Source of the DNA: Trametes villosa
Lineage: Eukaryota; Basidiomycota; Agaricomycetes; Polyporales; Polyporaceae
DNA: 64,000 bases
NCBI GenBank assembly: GCA_002964805.2
Contig: PUDQ02000001.1
Location: forward strand, 7,154,001-7,218,000
Direction: 5' to 3'
Positions 22,624 through 34,500 of this stretch are shown one piece after another. The position numbers and the translations under genes were made by a program. Numbering within the stretch: the first letter of the stretch is position 1; every line of letters begins with the position of its first letter. The notes under the pieces are model-generated. The model worked only from the letters and a program-made list of their open reading frames with translations, was not told where the DNA came from and made no database searches.

Positions 22624-25600
22624 CTACGCGGGCACCGATATCCGCTCCTGCACAAAGTACGCGAGCACCTGCGTCAAATCCACATCCTTCTCCCCCAGCA
22701 CGACCGCGCTCTTCGCGATCACCGGCTTCGCCTTCCCCAGCAGCCCCTGCAGATCCGCCGCCATCTCGCCCGTCATCCCCCTTCTCAACCGCTCCGCAAG
22801 CGACATCGACGCCTTGCGCGCGGCGCGGCGCTCCTTGAGCGACGACGATGCCGCGTCCTCGATGAGCATGTCGTCCGCGTCCGCCTCGTCCGCGGGCGCG
22901 TCGAACTCGGGCTTCGAGAGCCACGTCGCGAGCTGCGTGACCGCGTAGAGCAGCGCGGCCTCGAGGTTCCGCCGCGTCGCCGCGACCGTGTCCCGCACGT
23001 CGAGCGCCTTCTCGGCGGACGTCGCGGGCGTGAGCGCCTGCGTGGGCGGCCGGTCGACGAGCAGCCGGAGGATGTCGAGCGAGCAGTTGCCGAGCTCGAG
23101 CAATGTCCCGAGTGATGCTGGCTCCCCGAGGACGACTTTCGAATGCTATAGAGCTCGTCAGGACCAGTACAGACATGGCAGGATATGCAGAGACTTACTG
23201 GCACGATGAGTGCTTGAGACCCTTGCCAGTCCTCTGGCTCTCCGAGCAAGACGGCCTCCCCGCCGCTGATGTCAATCAAGGCGGACAGCAGCGTGCCCGA
23301 CAAGCGATACAACCGGTGTACGAGGCGCGCCAGGAAAGGCCTGCGCATGGGGTCCACCGCCTCCGAGGGCGTCTTCACCGAAGACGCGCCGCGGTCCGCC
23401 TCGAACCTGGTACGCTCCTCCGCCGTGATGGGCTCGAAGAGGCTCGCCAAGTGGTTCGGGTGCGTGAGCGCATAGTTGAGCTGCTGAAGGAGGAGCAGCG
23501 CGTCCGACGTGAAGAACCGCGTGACGCGCTTGACAGCCTCGCTCGTGCTCGCCGCCGTGCCCTGCGCGATCGCCCCGAAGAGGTTCACGACCTGCTCGAT
23601 CTCCTCGAGGTGCGGCAGCGAGAGCGGGTCGTCGATCGTCCACGACAGCGCGCGGTGGATCTGCTCGCTGTAGAACTGGAGCAGGCCGCACACCTCGGAC
23701 TCGAAGAACTGCCCGTGCCGCCCGAGCGCGGTCGACACCCCCGCGATGATCGCGAGCATCGAGCAGTACGCGCGGTGCGCGGGACTCTCTTCGCCCGGAA
23801 GCTCAGGGATCGTGACGTCAATGTTGCCGTCCCTGATGGCTGCACTGATCGCATTTTCGATGTAGGATGCGAGGAGGCCCTCGTTGGCGAGCCGCTCTGC
23901 CGCCATAGGGACGCTGGCCAGCGCCATGTGGAATGTGAGGACGTGAGGCGTGTAGAGAGGCTGCATGCGGGCACGAAGGAGTCCGACATCGGATAGACCC
24001 ACGACGTCCATGCTGCTGAAGAGCTGCAGACTGGCACGTACGACGTCGGTCTCTTGACAGCGTGTCAGCCAGAGCGTCGGCGATGGGTTTAGGTCTGGCC
24101 GCGTGCACTGCTCGAAGACAGCAACAAGCAGCTCCATATCCTGGTCGACATCGAGATCCTGCTGAAGGCGTGCCCGATCGAAGATGACGCGTAGGCCGTC
24201 GATGACGAAGACAAGAGCAGCATCCAGGAGAGCAGCGATCGCCAAACGATTCTCCGCAGTCAGTGTCTTCGGCCGTCTTGCCAGGCTCCTACTGTGACGA
24301 GCGCAGAAGTACAGAACCTGCAGGAGTGGTCGGTGGAAGGGGACAGGCACTTGGCCGAGGATGGATTTGGAAGGTGCTTGCGCGGGGTTGGTGATGATGC
24401 CTCGTACGTTCTTGACCAAGGCCAGGAAGCGGTCGATTTCCGCCTTCTTGTCCGAGGTAGAAAACCAAGCAATTTCCAGCAGAGATAGCAGCAAGGAAAG
24501 ACGCGCGGAGTGGATGTTCGACATCATCTCCCCAGAGCGCTGCTCGGCCGCTAGATCTGCTGAGAGCGAGTCCGCCAAGGAGAGCAGCTGGGATCGCACC
24601 GCCACGTCGCCGCGGAGGTAGGGGACGACCTGCAGGAGCAGATACTGCCACGACTCGGTGAGAGTCGTTTGTACGTGCGCTAGCGACAGGTTCATGTTGA
24701 TGGCGTGCAGTTGTCGTATGGCCTCTTCCGTTTGCACTTCATCGTCGGCAGCGTACGGGTGTAGACGAAGGCGGATGAGGGACATGGTGAAGGCGAAGTC
24801 ATCACCATACTCGCGTTCAACAATCGGCTCTTGAGCTTGGAGCTGTTCGAGGGAGAGGGTCGGATAATGTCGCTTAAGCAGTTCGTTGAAGTCGTCATGC
24901 AAGTCGGGGCGGTACGCGCTGGACGAGGCTTCGGGGATGAGCTCCGTGACCTGCTCCTCGGATCGTAGAGTCGCCTCGATCGCTGTGAAGCTGCGGGGCT
25001 TTTTGCAAGCGCTGCTCTGCTGAGCCTGTAAGTGTATGCGGATGTCGGCGGCCAGGATGTGTGCTGCGTGGGACTTGACAGCACTGCGGTAGGAGTACGT
25101 TGAGACGGCATCGTGGTGGTCGGAGTGAGGGATATCGTCCACGACTACGTAGCTGTCCGTGTGGCAATCGGGGGTGGGTCCGAGTTCCTCGGCGAGAATG
25201 CCCGCAAGGCGGTCGAAGAGCTTCCCGTCTTCACGGAGAGGGTCCAGCGACGCCTTGTGTTCGTGGCCGTGCTGCCAGACGACATCCAGGAAGCGGAGCA
25301 ACGAGGACAAGAGCTTCGGGTTGAGTTCCCAGAGCTCCTTCCACGACTCGAGCATATTGCAAGCGACGCTCAGTGCACTGACGGCCTTGGAGGACGCTCC
25401 AGGGTCGTCCGCTCTCTCCTTGCCCTTGAGGCTCGGAGCGCGGAAGCGACCCGTTACGAACAGCCGGGCGAGGGCAGGTTCCTTGTCGACGGCCAACGTG
25501 ATGAAGTTCCAGACGGCATTGCGAAGGAGTGCGTCGTCGTAGGGGTGTTGGACGATTCGTACCATGGTGGACACGGTCGCTTCGGGATCGGAAAGGTGGC

Positions 25601-28600
25601 CAATGATGGTTGACGCGGACCCCTCGGAGGTGGACAGAGAGGAGCATAGCGCAAACAGGACCTGCATGGCCGCGACAGGCACAACGTCGCCCATGCTCCG
25701 CTCCCGCACGTACGCCGCCAGCGCGTCGACCGGATCAGCCCTGGACGAACCCCCTTCGAAGGACCCGCCTCCACCAACCCGGCTGCAAAGCGCTTGCTCC
25801 AGCAGGCAGACCTTCGATGCACCTGGAGACTTCTGCTTGTACGTCAGGAGGACTCGGGTGAGGGCCAAGTGAGATTCGAGGAGGTAGACGAGCCGTCGCG
25901 CATCACCGTATCGGCGGGACGTATACAGCATGTGCATCACCGAGCCACCGGTCACGAGAGAGGCTACAAGCGGGTTCACCGTGGAGGTCGTCGCCTTGAA
26001 CAGCAACGCGTCGGCGATCGCATGGCTGAGCTTCGCAAAGGGCGCCTCCTTCAGTGCGGGCGAAGAATGCTTGAACACCTCCATGTAGAAGGTCGAGACG
26101 CGCCTCCCGATCTCGAACCGGTCGCCTAGCTGCGCGTACTTCCAGCCCATGTGCTCGACCCAGATCTCCGAGTGGATGAACCGCGCAGCCCGCATGAGGA
26201 CTTCTTCCTTCACCTGCTGCAGCTTGGGGTTTTGTTGCGTGATCAGCAGCGCGGTGGCGGAAGCCTCGCTGAAGAGAGCGTCGACAAGGTGGAGGATAGC
26301 CAGGGTCATGGTGTAGTGCCCGGTGAGCCGTTCCGCCGCGAGCACATTCGAGGCGATCCCAGCATTGCGCTCGGAGCCGAAGAGAGAGGAAGTCGAGCGG
26401 ATGTACAGCCAGACGCGATTAGAGTAGTTCGGGACGGCGAGCAGGGCGGTGAGTACGCTGATAGCGGATGTGATGAGGCTGGTACGAGGAGCGGAATGAT
26501 GTTGGCTGGCGGAGCGGGTAAGCGCTTCCTCTAGGATCGCCGTGGTGAGCTGTACAAGGTCTGGGGGCTGAGCCTCGGTCATCGTGTGCGAGACAACCGG
26601 GTCGCCGCTCTCCATCGAGAGGAGGAGTTGCTGCGCCAAGTCCTGGTTGTCCTGAACGACGCTCCGGATGAGGTCAAGGGTGTCGATGACTAGGCTCTCG
26701 TCGCCGCTGCGGTCCATCTCTATCCCGACATCCTCCAGCTTCAACGCCAGTGGCTGGTTAGCGCCGCGACCTCCGAACGAGACGTCCTTGTAGCTCCCAC
26801 CGGCACCGGACTGCATGCGCCTGCGGTTGACGTAGTCTGTCAGAAGCTCGAGCAGGACCTTCCACCCAGAGTGTTTGTGCTGCCACGACACGACGATGAG
26901 GTCCCCGCCGTCGGAACTGAGAAGTTGACCGACTGACTTCGCCGGAAGGACCGAGCCGCCCGGAAGTCGGAGAGGGCGCAAGTTCATATACGAGGGGCCG
27001 GGGGTAGCCGACGACGACCCGTACCTATCCGGGAGCTTCTCGTAGATGGCATGCGCGCCGCTGCATGAGTTGGTGTGGATGACTTGGGTGAAGGAGGGAA
27101 GCTCGTCGAAGAAGTCGAAGACAGCACGAGTGCATAACTGGCGCTCCTCTACCAACTCGGCCGTGGGCTGTACGTGGTCCGCCGTGGAGAGAGGGTCCGT
27201 CTCAAGGAAGCCGGTCGCGGTCAAGCTACGTAGCAGTCGGATGACTGGCTTGGCTTGTACGGGGAATCGCGAGCGCGCCACGTCCACAATGGCACGGCGA
27301 GCAATGCCCTCGTGCCAGTCGGCTTCCCAGAATTGACGACAGATGCCGGCGACGGCCTGAGGCTCGCTCCTGCCAAACAGCGCAACCCAGACCTCGAGGA
27401 GACCATCGAAGTCTGGTATCAGCTCGACCGGGACGAGTTCGACAATAGCGACGAGCAGCCCTATAATTGTTGTCAGCATTGAACTGGCATATATATAGAC
27501 ATTTGGCACGACCTTTCAGAACAGACCTATACGCCACCGCGTTGGGGTCCGTTATTGAGGATCCGGTGCGCCATGCAACGGAGGTAACGAAGAGAGGGGA
27601 AGTCGTCAACAGGGTCAGGAGTAGTCTGAAAAGACCGGCATCCGGGTTGAGCCCGATCTTCGCCATGAGCTCGAAAGCGCGAATCCCGTCCTTCGAGTAC
27701 CCTCCATTGTCCTTGGGTATCAGCGAGTCGAAGAAGCCAATGTAGGAGTTGGGGATCTCCTTGAGCTCCAGGGCAGTGCGCGAGATGCGCGACAGCACGA
27801 AGGTCCACGCGATGTATGTGCACGCGAAGTTGCTGTTCCCTTGTGAGATAACAGCCTGGTGAATCTTCTTCAGAAAGTCCGGTGACGTCCAGTAGATATC
27901 CTTGTCCGCAGGGTTCGCAGAAATCTCTACCCCAGGCCCAGCGGCGCGCTCGAGTTCGAGCACCTCCACCGTGATCAGGATCCACAGCGCAGCACAGTCC
28001 TGGAGAATCTGCGCGCTCTCCTCGTCGAGCAAGAACGTTGAGTTGTGCTGCTGAGAACCGAGGTGAGTCTCGTACGCGGTCTCGTAGATCTTCGCCACCA
28101 AGGGACCGCTGCAAGTCGCGAAGCTCCACATCGTCCAGAAGAGCACCTCCAGCATCACGAGTTGCTCCTTCGCGTTCTGCTTCGCCCATACCGCAGCTTG
28201 ACGAGTGTTGTCCTGGGAAGTCTCAGGGATGGCCGCGTGCGTCTTGCGGAGGTACTCCGTGAGGACGGTATTCGCGAACGCGCCAGCGTCGGGGATGATC
28301 TTCGGCAACAGCTCGCTCGCAATCTCGTACACCGGGTCGGAGGCGTTCTCCTCAGCGCGAAAGAGAGGGATGAGCGTACGGAGGATGTGGAGGCGTTCGG
28401 AGTGGTAGAAGGGTGTGATGGCCTCCACGAGTTCGTCCGCCATGCTTGACGAGTCCGCGTTGACGCCTTCGGGGAGTCCTTCATTGTACAGGAATGACCT
28501 CAGGAGGATGAGAGCTTGCACCTCGTCGATGCCGAGCTTCTTGCTGATGGTGAACACGACCTCCTTGTCCGCGTCCTCCACTCGCAAGGTGACCCCATCA

Positions 28601-28875
28601 GGAAGAACAACCGAGCCAGTGTCGACTCTTTTCTTCGACGCGTCGGATGGCCGCCCGAATGGCTCTGAAATGTTTCGGAGCTGGTCCACTCGCGGTTTGA
28701 GGATGTCTGCGAGCTGTTCGAGCGTTGTGCCTTCAAGGTGGCCGGAGAGGTTTTGGTGGAGAGACTGGTACGTCCTGCCCGTGTCCAGAGGAGCATCAGC
28801 ATAAACAGCCCCTTCTATGCGTGAGGGTACGCACAAATCCACGAGATTCGAGCGTTTTGAGATGTCGGCGGCCAT
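22624..28875 (-). CDS. NUP188: Nucleoporin Nup188
   Basis: Three exons on the minus strand: 28875-27513, 27460-23199, 23145-22624; 2,048 residues. The start is the ATG of MAADISKRSNLVDL at 28875; an in-frame upstream frame to 28971 lacks conserved character. The whole protein is predicted alpha-solenoid. The N-terminal half contains the SH3-like insertion typical of Nup188, recognisable as VGQLLSSDGGDLIVVSWQH (about 26,870-26,940). The C-terminal segment (GEPASLGTLLELGNC and after) is the conserved tail. Nup188 is a large scaffold of the inner ring of the nuclear pore complex, interchangeable in position with Nup192 and bound to Nic96. For intron 2, the acceptor at 23146 keeps HSKVVLGEPASLGTLLELG in frame and is preferred over a later AG. 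No other intron interrupts 4.2 kb of coding sequence. Confidence 0.88.
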
Positions 28876-29015
28876 GGTGGTCGTCGCGCGAAACAACGAC
28901 CTGCGCGTCTTGTCCGGTGCGGTGGACTCGCGGGCCAACACGCGTAGGCGCCCAACGCTGCTTTGCCACAAACCCTCACCTCTCTCTTTGCTTGCCCTCG
29001 GTCGCGACTTCCGTC
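28876..29015. promoter_or_regulatory. Very short divergent promoter, NUP188 / uL13m
   Basis: Only 140 bases separate the two start codons, so both core promoters and 5' leaders are packed here or overlap the first exons. No TATA box is seen, as usual for housekeeping genes. Confidence 0.6.
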
Positions 29016-29645
29016 ATGTCCCAGGCTATCGGCAACGTTCGTATCCGCATGAAAGCCTGGCACCCTGAAGAGAGACACTGACGTGGTGGTTATGGTAGAC
29101 TGCGCTAGCGTACGCCCGGGTATGGCACCACGTCGATGCTTCCGAGCGTGTGCTCGGAAAGTTAGCTGAGCGTATTGCTATTGTCCTCATGGGCAAGCAC
29201 AAGCCCATCTACGATCCCGCAGGTACGTTGTACCAACGTGTGTAAATGCAACCTCGGTTCTCAGTGGAATACAGCGGACTGCGGTGACTATGTTGTGGTC
29301 ACCAACGCACGAAACATCAAGGTCACCGGAAAGAAGGCCCAGCAGCTGGTCTACCGGCACCATACGATGTTTCCTGGAGGTCTGAAGGAGATTCAGTACA
29401 AGGACATGATGCGACGGAAACCGGATGAGGTGCGTTGTATCTGGACCGCTATGTTATTTGCCTGACGCCTTTTCTCTGCTACTTAGATCATCCGTCAAGC
29501 GGTATCCGGCATGTTGCCCAAGAACAAGCTTCGCGAGCGGAGACTAGAGAGGCTTCGTATATTCGCCGACGACGACATGGGGGTCTTCCAGCAAAACATT
29601 CTGAAACGTTGGGAGGATGGTACCCTTCCAGCCCGCACGAATTAG
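29016..29645 (+). CDS. MRPL23: Mitochondrial ribosomal protein uL13m
   Basis: Four exons: 29016-29036, 29099-29222, 29275-29429, 29487-29645; 152 residues. After [20 protein letters not shown] the conserved uL13 core is clear: [52 protein letters not shown] and [18 protein letters not shown]. The form is the organellar/bacterial type (MGKHKP, HTGYPGG-like), not cytosolic L16/L13a, so it belongs to the large subunit of the mitochondrial ribosome. No classical cleavable presequence is apparent, which also holds for relatives. The first exon encodes only seven residues. It converges on the next gene with 96 bases between stops. Confidence 0.9.
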
Positions 29646-29741
29646 TTCATCCTTCTGTCGTTGGTCTACATGTATGCTCTTCCTAATATCTCACCACCCG
29701 GCCATCATCACTCTAGGCCACGCAATTTGCCAAGTATTGAA

Positions 29742-31055
29742 TTAGCCCTCGCTATCGTCGCTACTATCAAGAAGTGGTGCTGAGGAGCTCTGTTTAAGTA
29801 TGGATTGTCGTGTGAAACGTTCACCTTCGTCCGAGTCCTCCCCGTCCTCATCGTCGCTGTCCGTATCCCCACCACTTCCCTGCTCCAACCCCGAGCCGGA
29901 GTGTGACTCTTCTGCAGATGCTGGCTCCTCTGATCCCTTCTTCACGGGGTGTCGCTTCGTCCTCTGTTCCTTGGCTTTGCGCGCCTTGTTCGCTTCCACC
30001 TTCTGCTCTCGCTCTACCATGGACATCTCCTTTTCCCATTCTTCCGGGATTCTGGGCTCCAGCTCTTCGGCGATATGCTCCTGGAATAGCATACCTGGAA
30101 TGCACCGTGAGACGCTTGACGATGCACTGAGCTGGGACAGACCTACCAAGGGCCACAAGTGCTGAACCGTCAAATATCTTATACATGTCCTTCTCCATAG
30201 GTCGCGGTCGTCTTGGCCCCTTCTTGCGGGGCTGTCTAGCCTTCCGTGGCTTCGAGCCTGCCCCTTGCTCAGCCGCAGGAGGATCGTCTATCGGGTCGTC
30301 GCCTCCATCTTCACTTAGCTCAAGCTCGTCCTCGCCGGAACTGTGTGGTGCTTCGTCCGGATCAACACCCTCGGATTGGGCGTGGCTGCCTTCGCGAGCT
30401 ATATGCGCTTTCTGAAGCCGGCGTGCCTTTCTTTGCTGACGAAACTCGCGAGTTCCATCGTAGAGCTGACCCATAGCGGTATAGTAGGTGCTTGCGAAGT
30501 AGTGTAAGCATTTCAGCAGATCCTGGGGTGAATGAGCGAGCAACTCTTCTGTGAAAATACGGAAAGACTTACGGAAGACGGGGCGGGCAGCGTTCCGGGT
30601 GTATGCTCTTCGCCGCGGAGGTCCGGCTGCTCCGCAGGAGAAGCGAGAGCGGGTGTAGAAACGGAGGTGAGGTAGGTGAAGTCTTCGTCAAACCTCCGTC
30701 TCTTCCGTGCTCTTGGTCTGAGTTCCGGCTCCCCGTCGACATCCGCATCTTCGCGCGCCCTACCCTTACCCTTGCTGCTCGACGGAGACTGCTGTGTTCC
30801 GTCTGGAACATCATCCTCAGGCGAAGATACTTCAGCATCGTCCTCTGGGCGGGGAGCAGCACGGCGCTGCTTCACGTTGGCTAACCCGCCCGCATCCTGC
30901 GCGACCCAGTTCCCTCGCGAGTCGTGGACGGCATACTTGGCGCGACGCGAGGAGCGGTTCCTGTCCGAATTGAGCACGCGGGTGCCGTCCCGGTGGAGAC
31001 GTAGAGCAGCGAGGTCATGAACGGTGTTGCGCCTGAGGGGATTCATTTGAGACAT
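29742..31055 (-). CDS. Conserved nuclear-type protein, unknown function (Rrn9-like possible)
   Basis: Three exons on the minus strand: 31055-30573, 30522-30147, 30094-29742; 403 residues. The start is ATG 31055 (MSQMNPLRRN). Two short blocks look structured: DLLKCLHYFASTYYTAMGQ at the start of exon 2 and SALVALGMLFQEHIAEEL spanning the exon 2/3 junction. The rest is charged and disordered: a basic KRRRFDE stretch that could be a nuclear localisation signal, acidic Asp/Glu/Ser tracts, and Lys-rich linkers. Such architecture suggests a nucleolar or chromatin protein. The two helices recall Rrn9-type RNA polymerase I factors, but I cannot confirm this from sequence alone. It is convergent with uL13m and divergent from the Boi-type gene. 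Confidence 0.7.
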
Positions 31056-31516
31056 TGCACCCTGGAATGCACCTTGTGGCCGTCTCCGTCGTTGTGCGCG
31101 TCGAGGAAGGGGTTGCGGACAGCGGGCGCGGTGCGGAGAATGAGCGAATGACCGTGGAACGCAGCGAAATGTATGGTGGCCACATAGCCGGTAATGGCGG
31201 ATCAGGCACCGTTGGTTCCGTCCGTGTGCCGTAAGTGAACCAAGCTCGGCCGCAAGCTGAACCAAGCACCCCTAGCAGGGCCCGTCATCCGAGGTCAAGT
31301 GGTGAGAGACTCTGCGCGTCGTGCTGACTTGCTCTCCCCACCGTCCCCTCCTCGGTTTCCCCATCGTCGCCTCGACAACCCCCAGGCCTACTCTAACTCC
31401 CAGCTATTCTCCACACACACCCTCGTTCCTCTCGTTTTCACTCTTCTCTGTGCTATAGTCTGACTACGTCTCTCTGGGTCTGGACGGCTCCCTTGGGGAT
31501 ATCCTAATCCCTCAAG
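31056..31516. promoter_or_regulatory. Divergent promoter region with pyrimidine-rich leader
   Basis: The 461 bases separate the starts of the unknown nuclear-type protein (-) and the Boi-type scaffold (+). From about 31330 to 31480 the plus strand is strongly C/T-rich, common in fungal core promoters and 5' leaders. No TATA box stands out. Confidence 0.5.
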
Positions 31517-34500
31517 ATGCCGGAATACGTATATGCGTTGCATGATTTCACACCAGAAAACCCAGATGAGGTGTCGTTCAAGGTTGGAGAGAGGATCGAA
31601 GTGATTGAGAAGGATGATCTCTACCAGGACGGCTGGTGGCAGGTGAGTTTATCTCTCGACAGTCCAGGGAACTCAGTGTCTGTGCGGTTGCTTGAGCATG
31701 GACCACGTCGCTGGCATCTTCCGCCTCGGATGTGTGCCTCGTGGTGGATTGACTGCCGCTCGCACAGCTGGCCGCGACGATCTGGGGCGACTGGTATGAG
31801 CAACTCGTGTTCGCTAGCGTCGCCGACCAGAAACGTGCTTCGTGCCGCTGCGCCTGCCAGCATTCCGTCGTGCGGACGTCGACTCCTGAAGTATGGAGGA
31901 CAACGGCGTAGTCCTTGGCAAAGCTGGCGGGTGCGCGGGGGACGTTTCCAATGTGGCCGAAGGCTATATAGTATGCTGAGGACGGCCACCACGCTATCGG
32001 AATGCTCGTCTTCGCAGTTTTCCAGACGCCATGATATGTTATTCCTTTTATTCGTTCAGCTCCATTTACTGTACTTCACAGGGACGCAACCCCGCTGGCC
32101 AGAGCGGTCTCTTCCCTCAAAGCTACACTTCGCCCAATCCTCCTTCATCCAGCATCACCTTCCCGGATGCCGCCGCGCCGTCTGGCGAACCCCCGAAGTC
32201 GACGGACGAGAACGGTACGGGCGCGCTGCAGACTCTTCCGGAAGAGCCGGAGTCTAGCACAGCGAACGAAGAGGCCGCAAGACACAGCCCTACCGAGAGC
32301 GAGCGGCAGCGGAAGCCCAGTAACGGTGACGTTATGATGCGCGCTACCATGACGGACGTTCAGAAAGCCATCGAGCAGCTCGGCCGGAATGACCGGGACG
32401 GTTCCCGCTCGTTCAGCTTCGCGAGCTCGCACGGCGACTATAGCGAACGGTCGGAGACCGAAACGGAGGACGACCACGACGCGGATGCCGAGGATGAGAC
32501 GACGGGATGGCACAAGGGTGCGCGCGCCAAGCTGGCCGAGAGGGCGCAGCGCGAGAACGAGCAGCGCCTGGCTCGTGAAGCGGAGGAACAGTCTCGCGCG
32601 ATGATACCCCCTATCGATGTCGAAGTGAGCGACGAGAGCGACATGGAGGACGAGGACTCGCCTCATAGCCCGCGGAGACATCACCAATACCCCAGGATTG
32701 CCGAGGAGGACGAGGAGGCGGAAGGTGAAGAGGCGAAGGACGCTGTTCCGCTCACCCCCCACGCACCGGCCTCCGCTATCTCAGACGAGAGCATCATTCC
32801 TTCGACGAAATACGTCGTACCTGATGAAACCGACCTCCTCACCGCCACTGCGTCTACCTTCCCTGAGCCTACACCCCCTCCCACGGCGACCCTTGTTTCC
32901 TCACCCATTACGGCTACATTCCCGGAGCCAGCACCGGCGACCGAGCCTGCGCCCGCTGAGACACAACGGGCGCCCACACCTTCCAGTCCTGCTGTTCAAC
33001 ACGCGGAGGCTGCCCGTAGCGTGACGCCCATCATTACTCCTGCACCTAGCACCATGAAGGTCGCCGAGCAGCTCCCATTCTCAGCTTCCTCTGCGCTGCC
33101 CTCGCCCACCGCGTCCTCGGCAGGATCATTTGTTCCCAGTAGCGCCGGAATTCAGCAGACGCTCACGCCTGCGACAACTGTGGCGTCATTCAAGACCTCG
33201 GCGTCGACTCCTCACGCATCAGGTAGCGCTGCATCGGAGGCGACGAAGAAGTCGGGCACACACCCCTCCGAATGGAGTGTTGAGGAAGTCGTTGACTGGC
33301 TGAAGGCGAAGGGCTTTGACCAGGGTGTATGCGACATGTTCACTGGTGCGTTCTCCGGCGTACATGCATTCTTCGCGGCGTCTGACGCGTCCGTGCAGAG
33401 CAAGAAATCACGGGCGACGTTCTCCTCGAGCTCGATGCCAACATCCTGAAGTCGGAGATCGGCATCGCCGCGTTTGGCAAACGTGTTCGCATCGTCAACG
33501 CCATCTCTGAGCTCCGCCGTCCGCCCTCGGTCACCGAGTCCGAGCCGCATCTTGCCCCTGCACTCACGCCGCGCTCCCTTACCCAGTCGTTCCACTACCC
33601 CGGCTCACATCACTCGCACCCGTCTCACTCTCACTCGCAGTCGATACAGAGTTCAGCTCACCAGAGCTTCCTGAACTCACCTATGTACGCGCCACCCTCG
33701 CCGTCTGTGGCGAACGGCCTCAGCTCTGCCGGCTTGACCTCCATCACAAGTCCCGAAAGCCCGCTGCACACCGGAGAGCTTTCGCCCACCGCTCGGAACG
33801 GGTGGCGAGCGTCAGACCCCGGTTCAATCAACGGCAGCGCTATCAACCTCGAGGAGGATGCCCGCGGACGGGCGGTGGTAGGCCTTGGTCTCGGCCTTCC
33901 TCCCACCTCTCCACAGGCCAAGGGCACGGTATGTCACTGGTCCCCCGTTCGAAGCGTGTTGCTGATTCGGTACTAACAGAAGGGTCGTCCCGCCCAGCTG
34001 GTATTGTCGCCTAGCGATAGCGCCCTCGGGGACAAGGTGTCCGCTATCCAGGACAGGACTTCCGGCTCAATTAAGGATGAGCGGGCTGTCATGAGCGAGG
34101 TGCGTCTTCATCTCAGTTTGTGTCAAACAGAGTATTGAAGAAGCATCATAGACGGAGAGCGTCAGGAATAAGGAACCTAAGACCAAGCGCCGCCTGTTCG
34201 GGCGCGACTCGGGTTCGCTGAAGGAGAAGCCTGCGTCTCTCAAGGATACCGCGAGCCAGCACTCCGGCGGCGGAACTCCCGCTGCATCACCTGACGCCCT
34301 GGGCTCCCCTACGAAAGCGGAACAACAGCCTGTTCGACGGCGCAGCAAGAATGGCAGCATCGATGAACGCAAGCCCGACCGCTTAAGTCTCTTCGGTGCC
34401 TCGTTCCACGGCACCCTTGGCAAGGGCAGGAAGCCTCCGCCCCGACTGTCAAAGTAGGTTCCTTCAACATTGCTCCGTGCTATTACGTGTTAATCGCGCC

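Noticed and set aside
22785..23199. C-terminal extension of the large NUP188 frame read without the second intron
   Set aside because: It turns into a Ser/Arg-rich string after the donor at 23198, whereas splicing to 23145 restores the conserved NUP188 tail.
31517..32257. 246-codon frame starting at the Boi-type ATG and reading through intron 1
   Set aside because: The SH3 domain is completed only by splicing 31642 to 32082. The read-through is treated as intron retention, noted as a finding and not as a gene.
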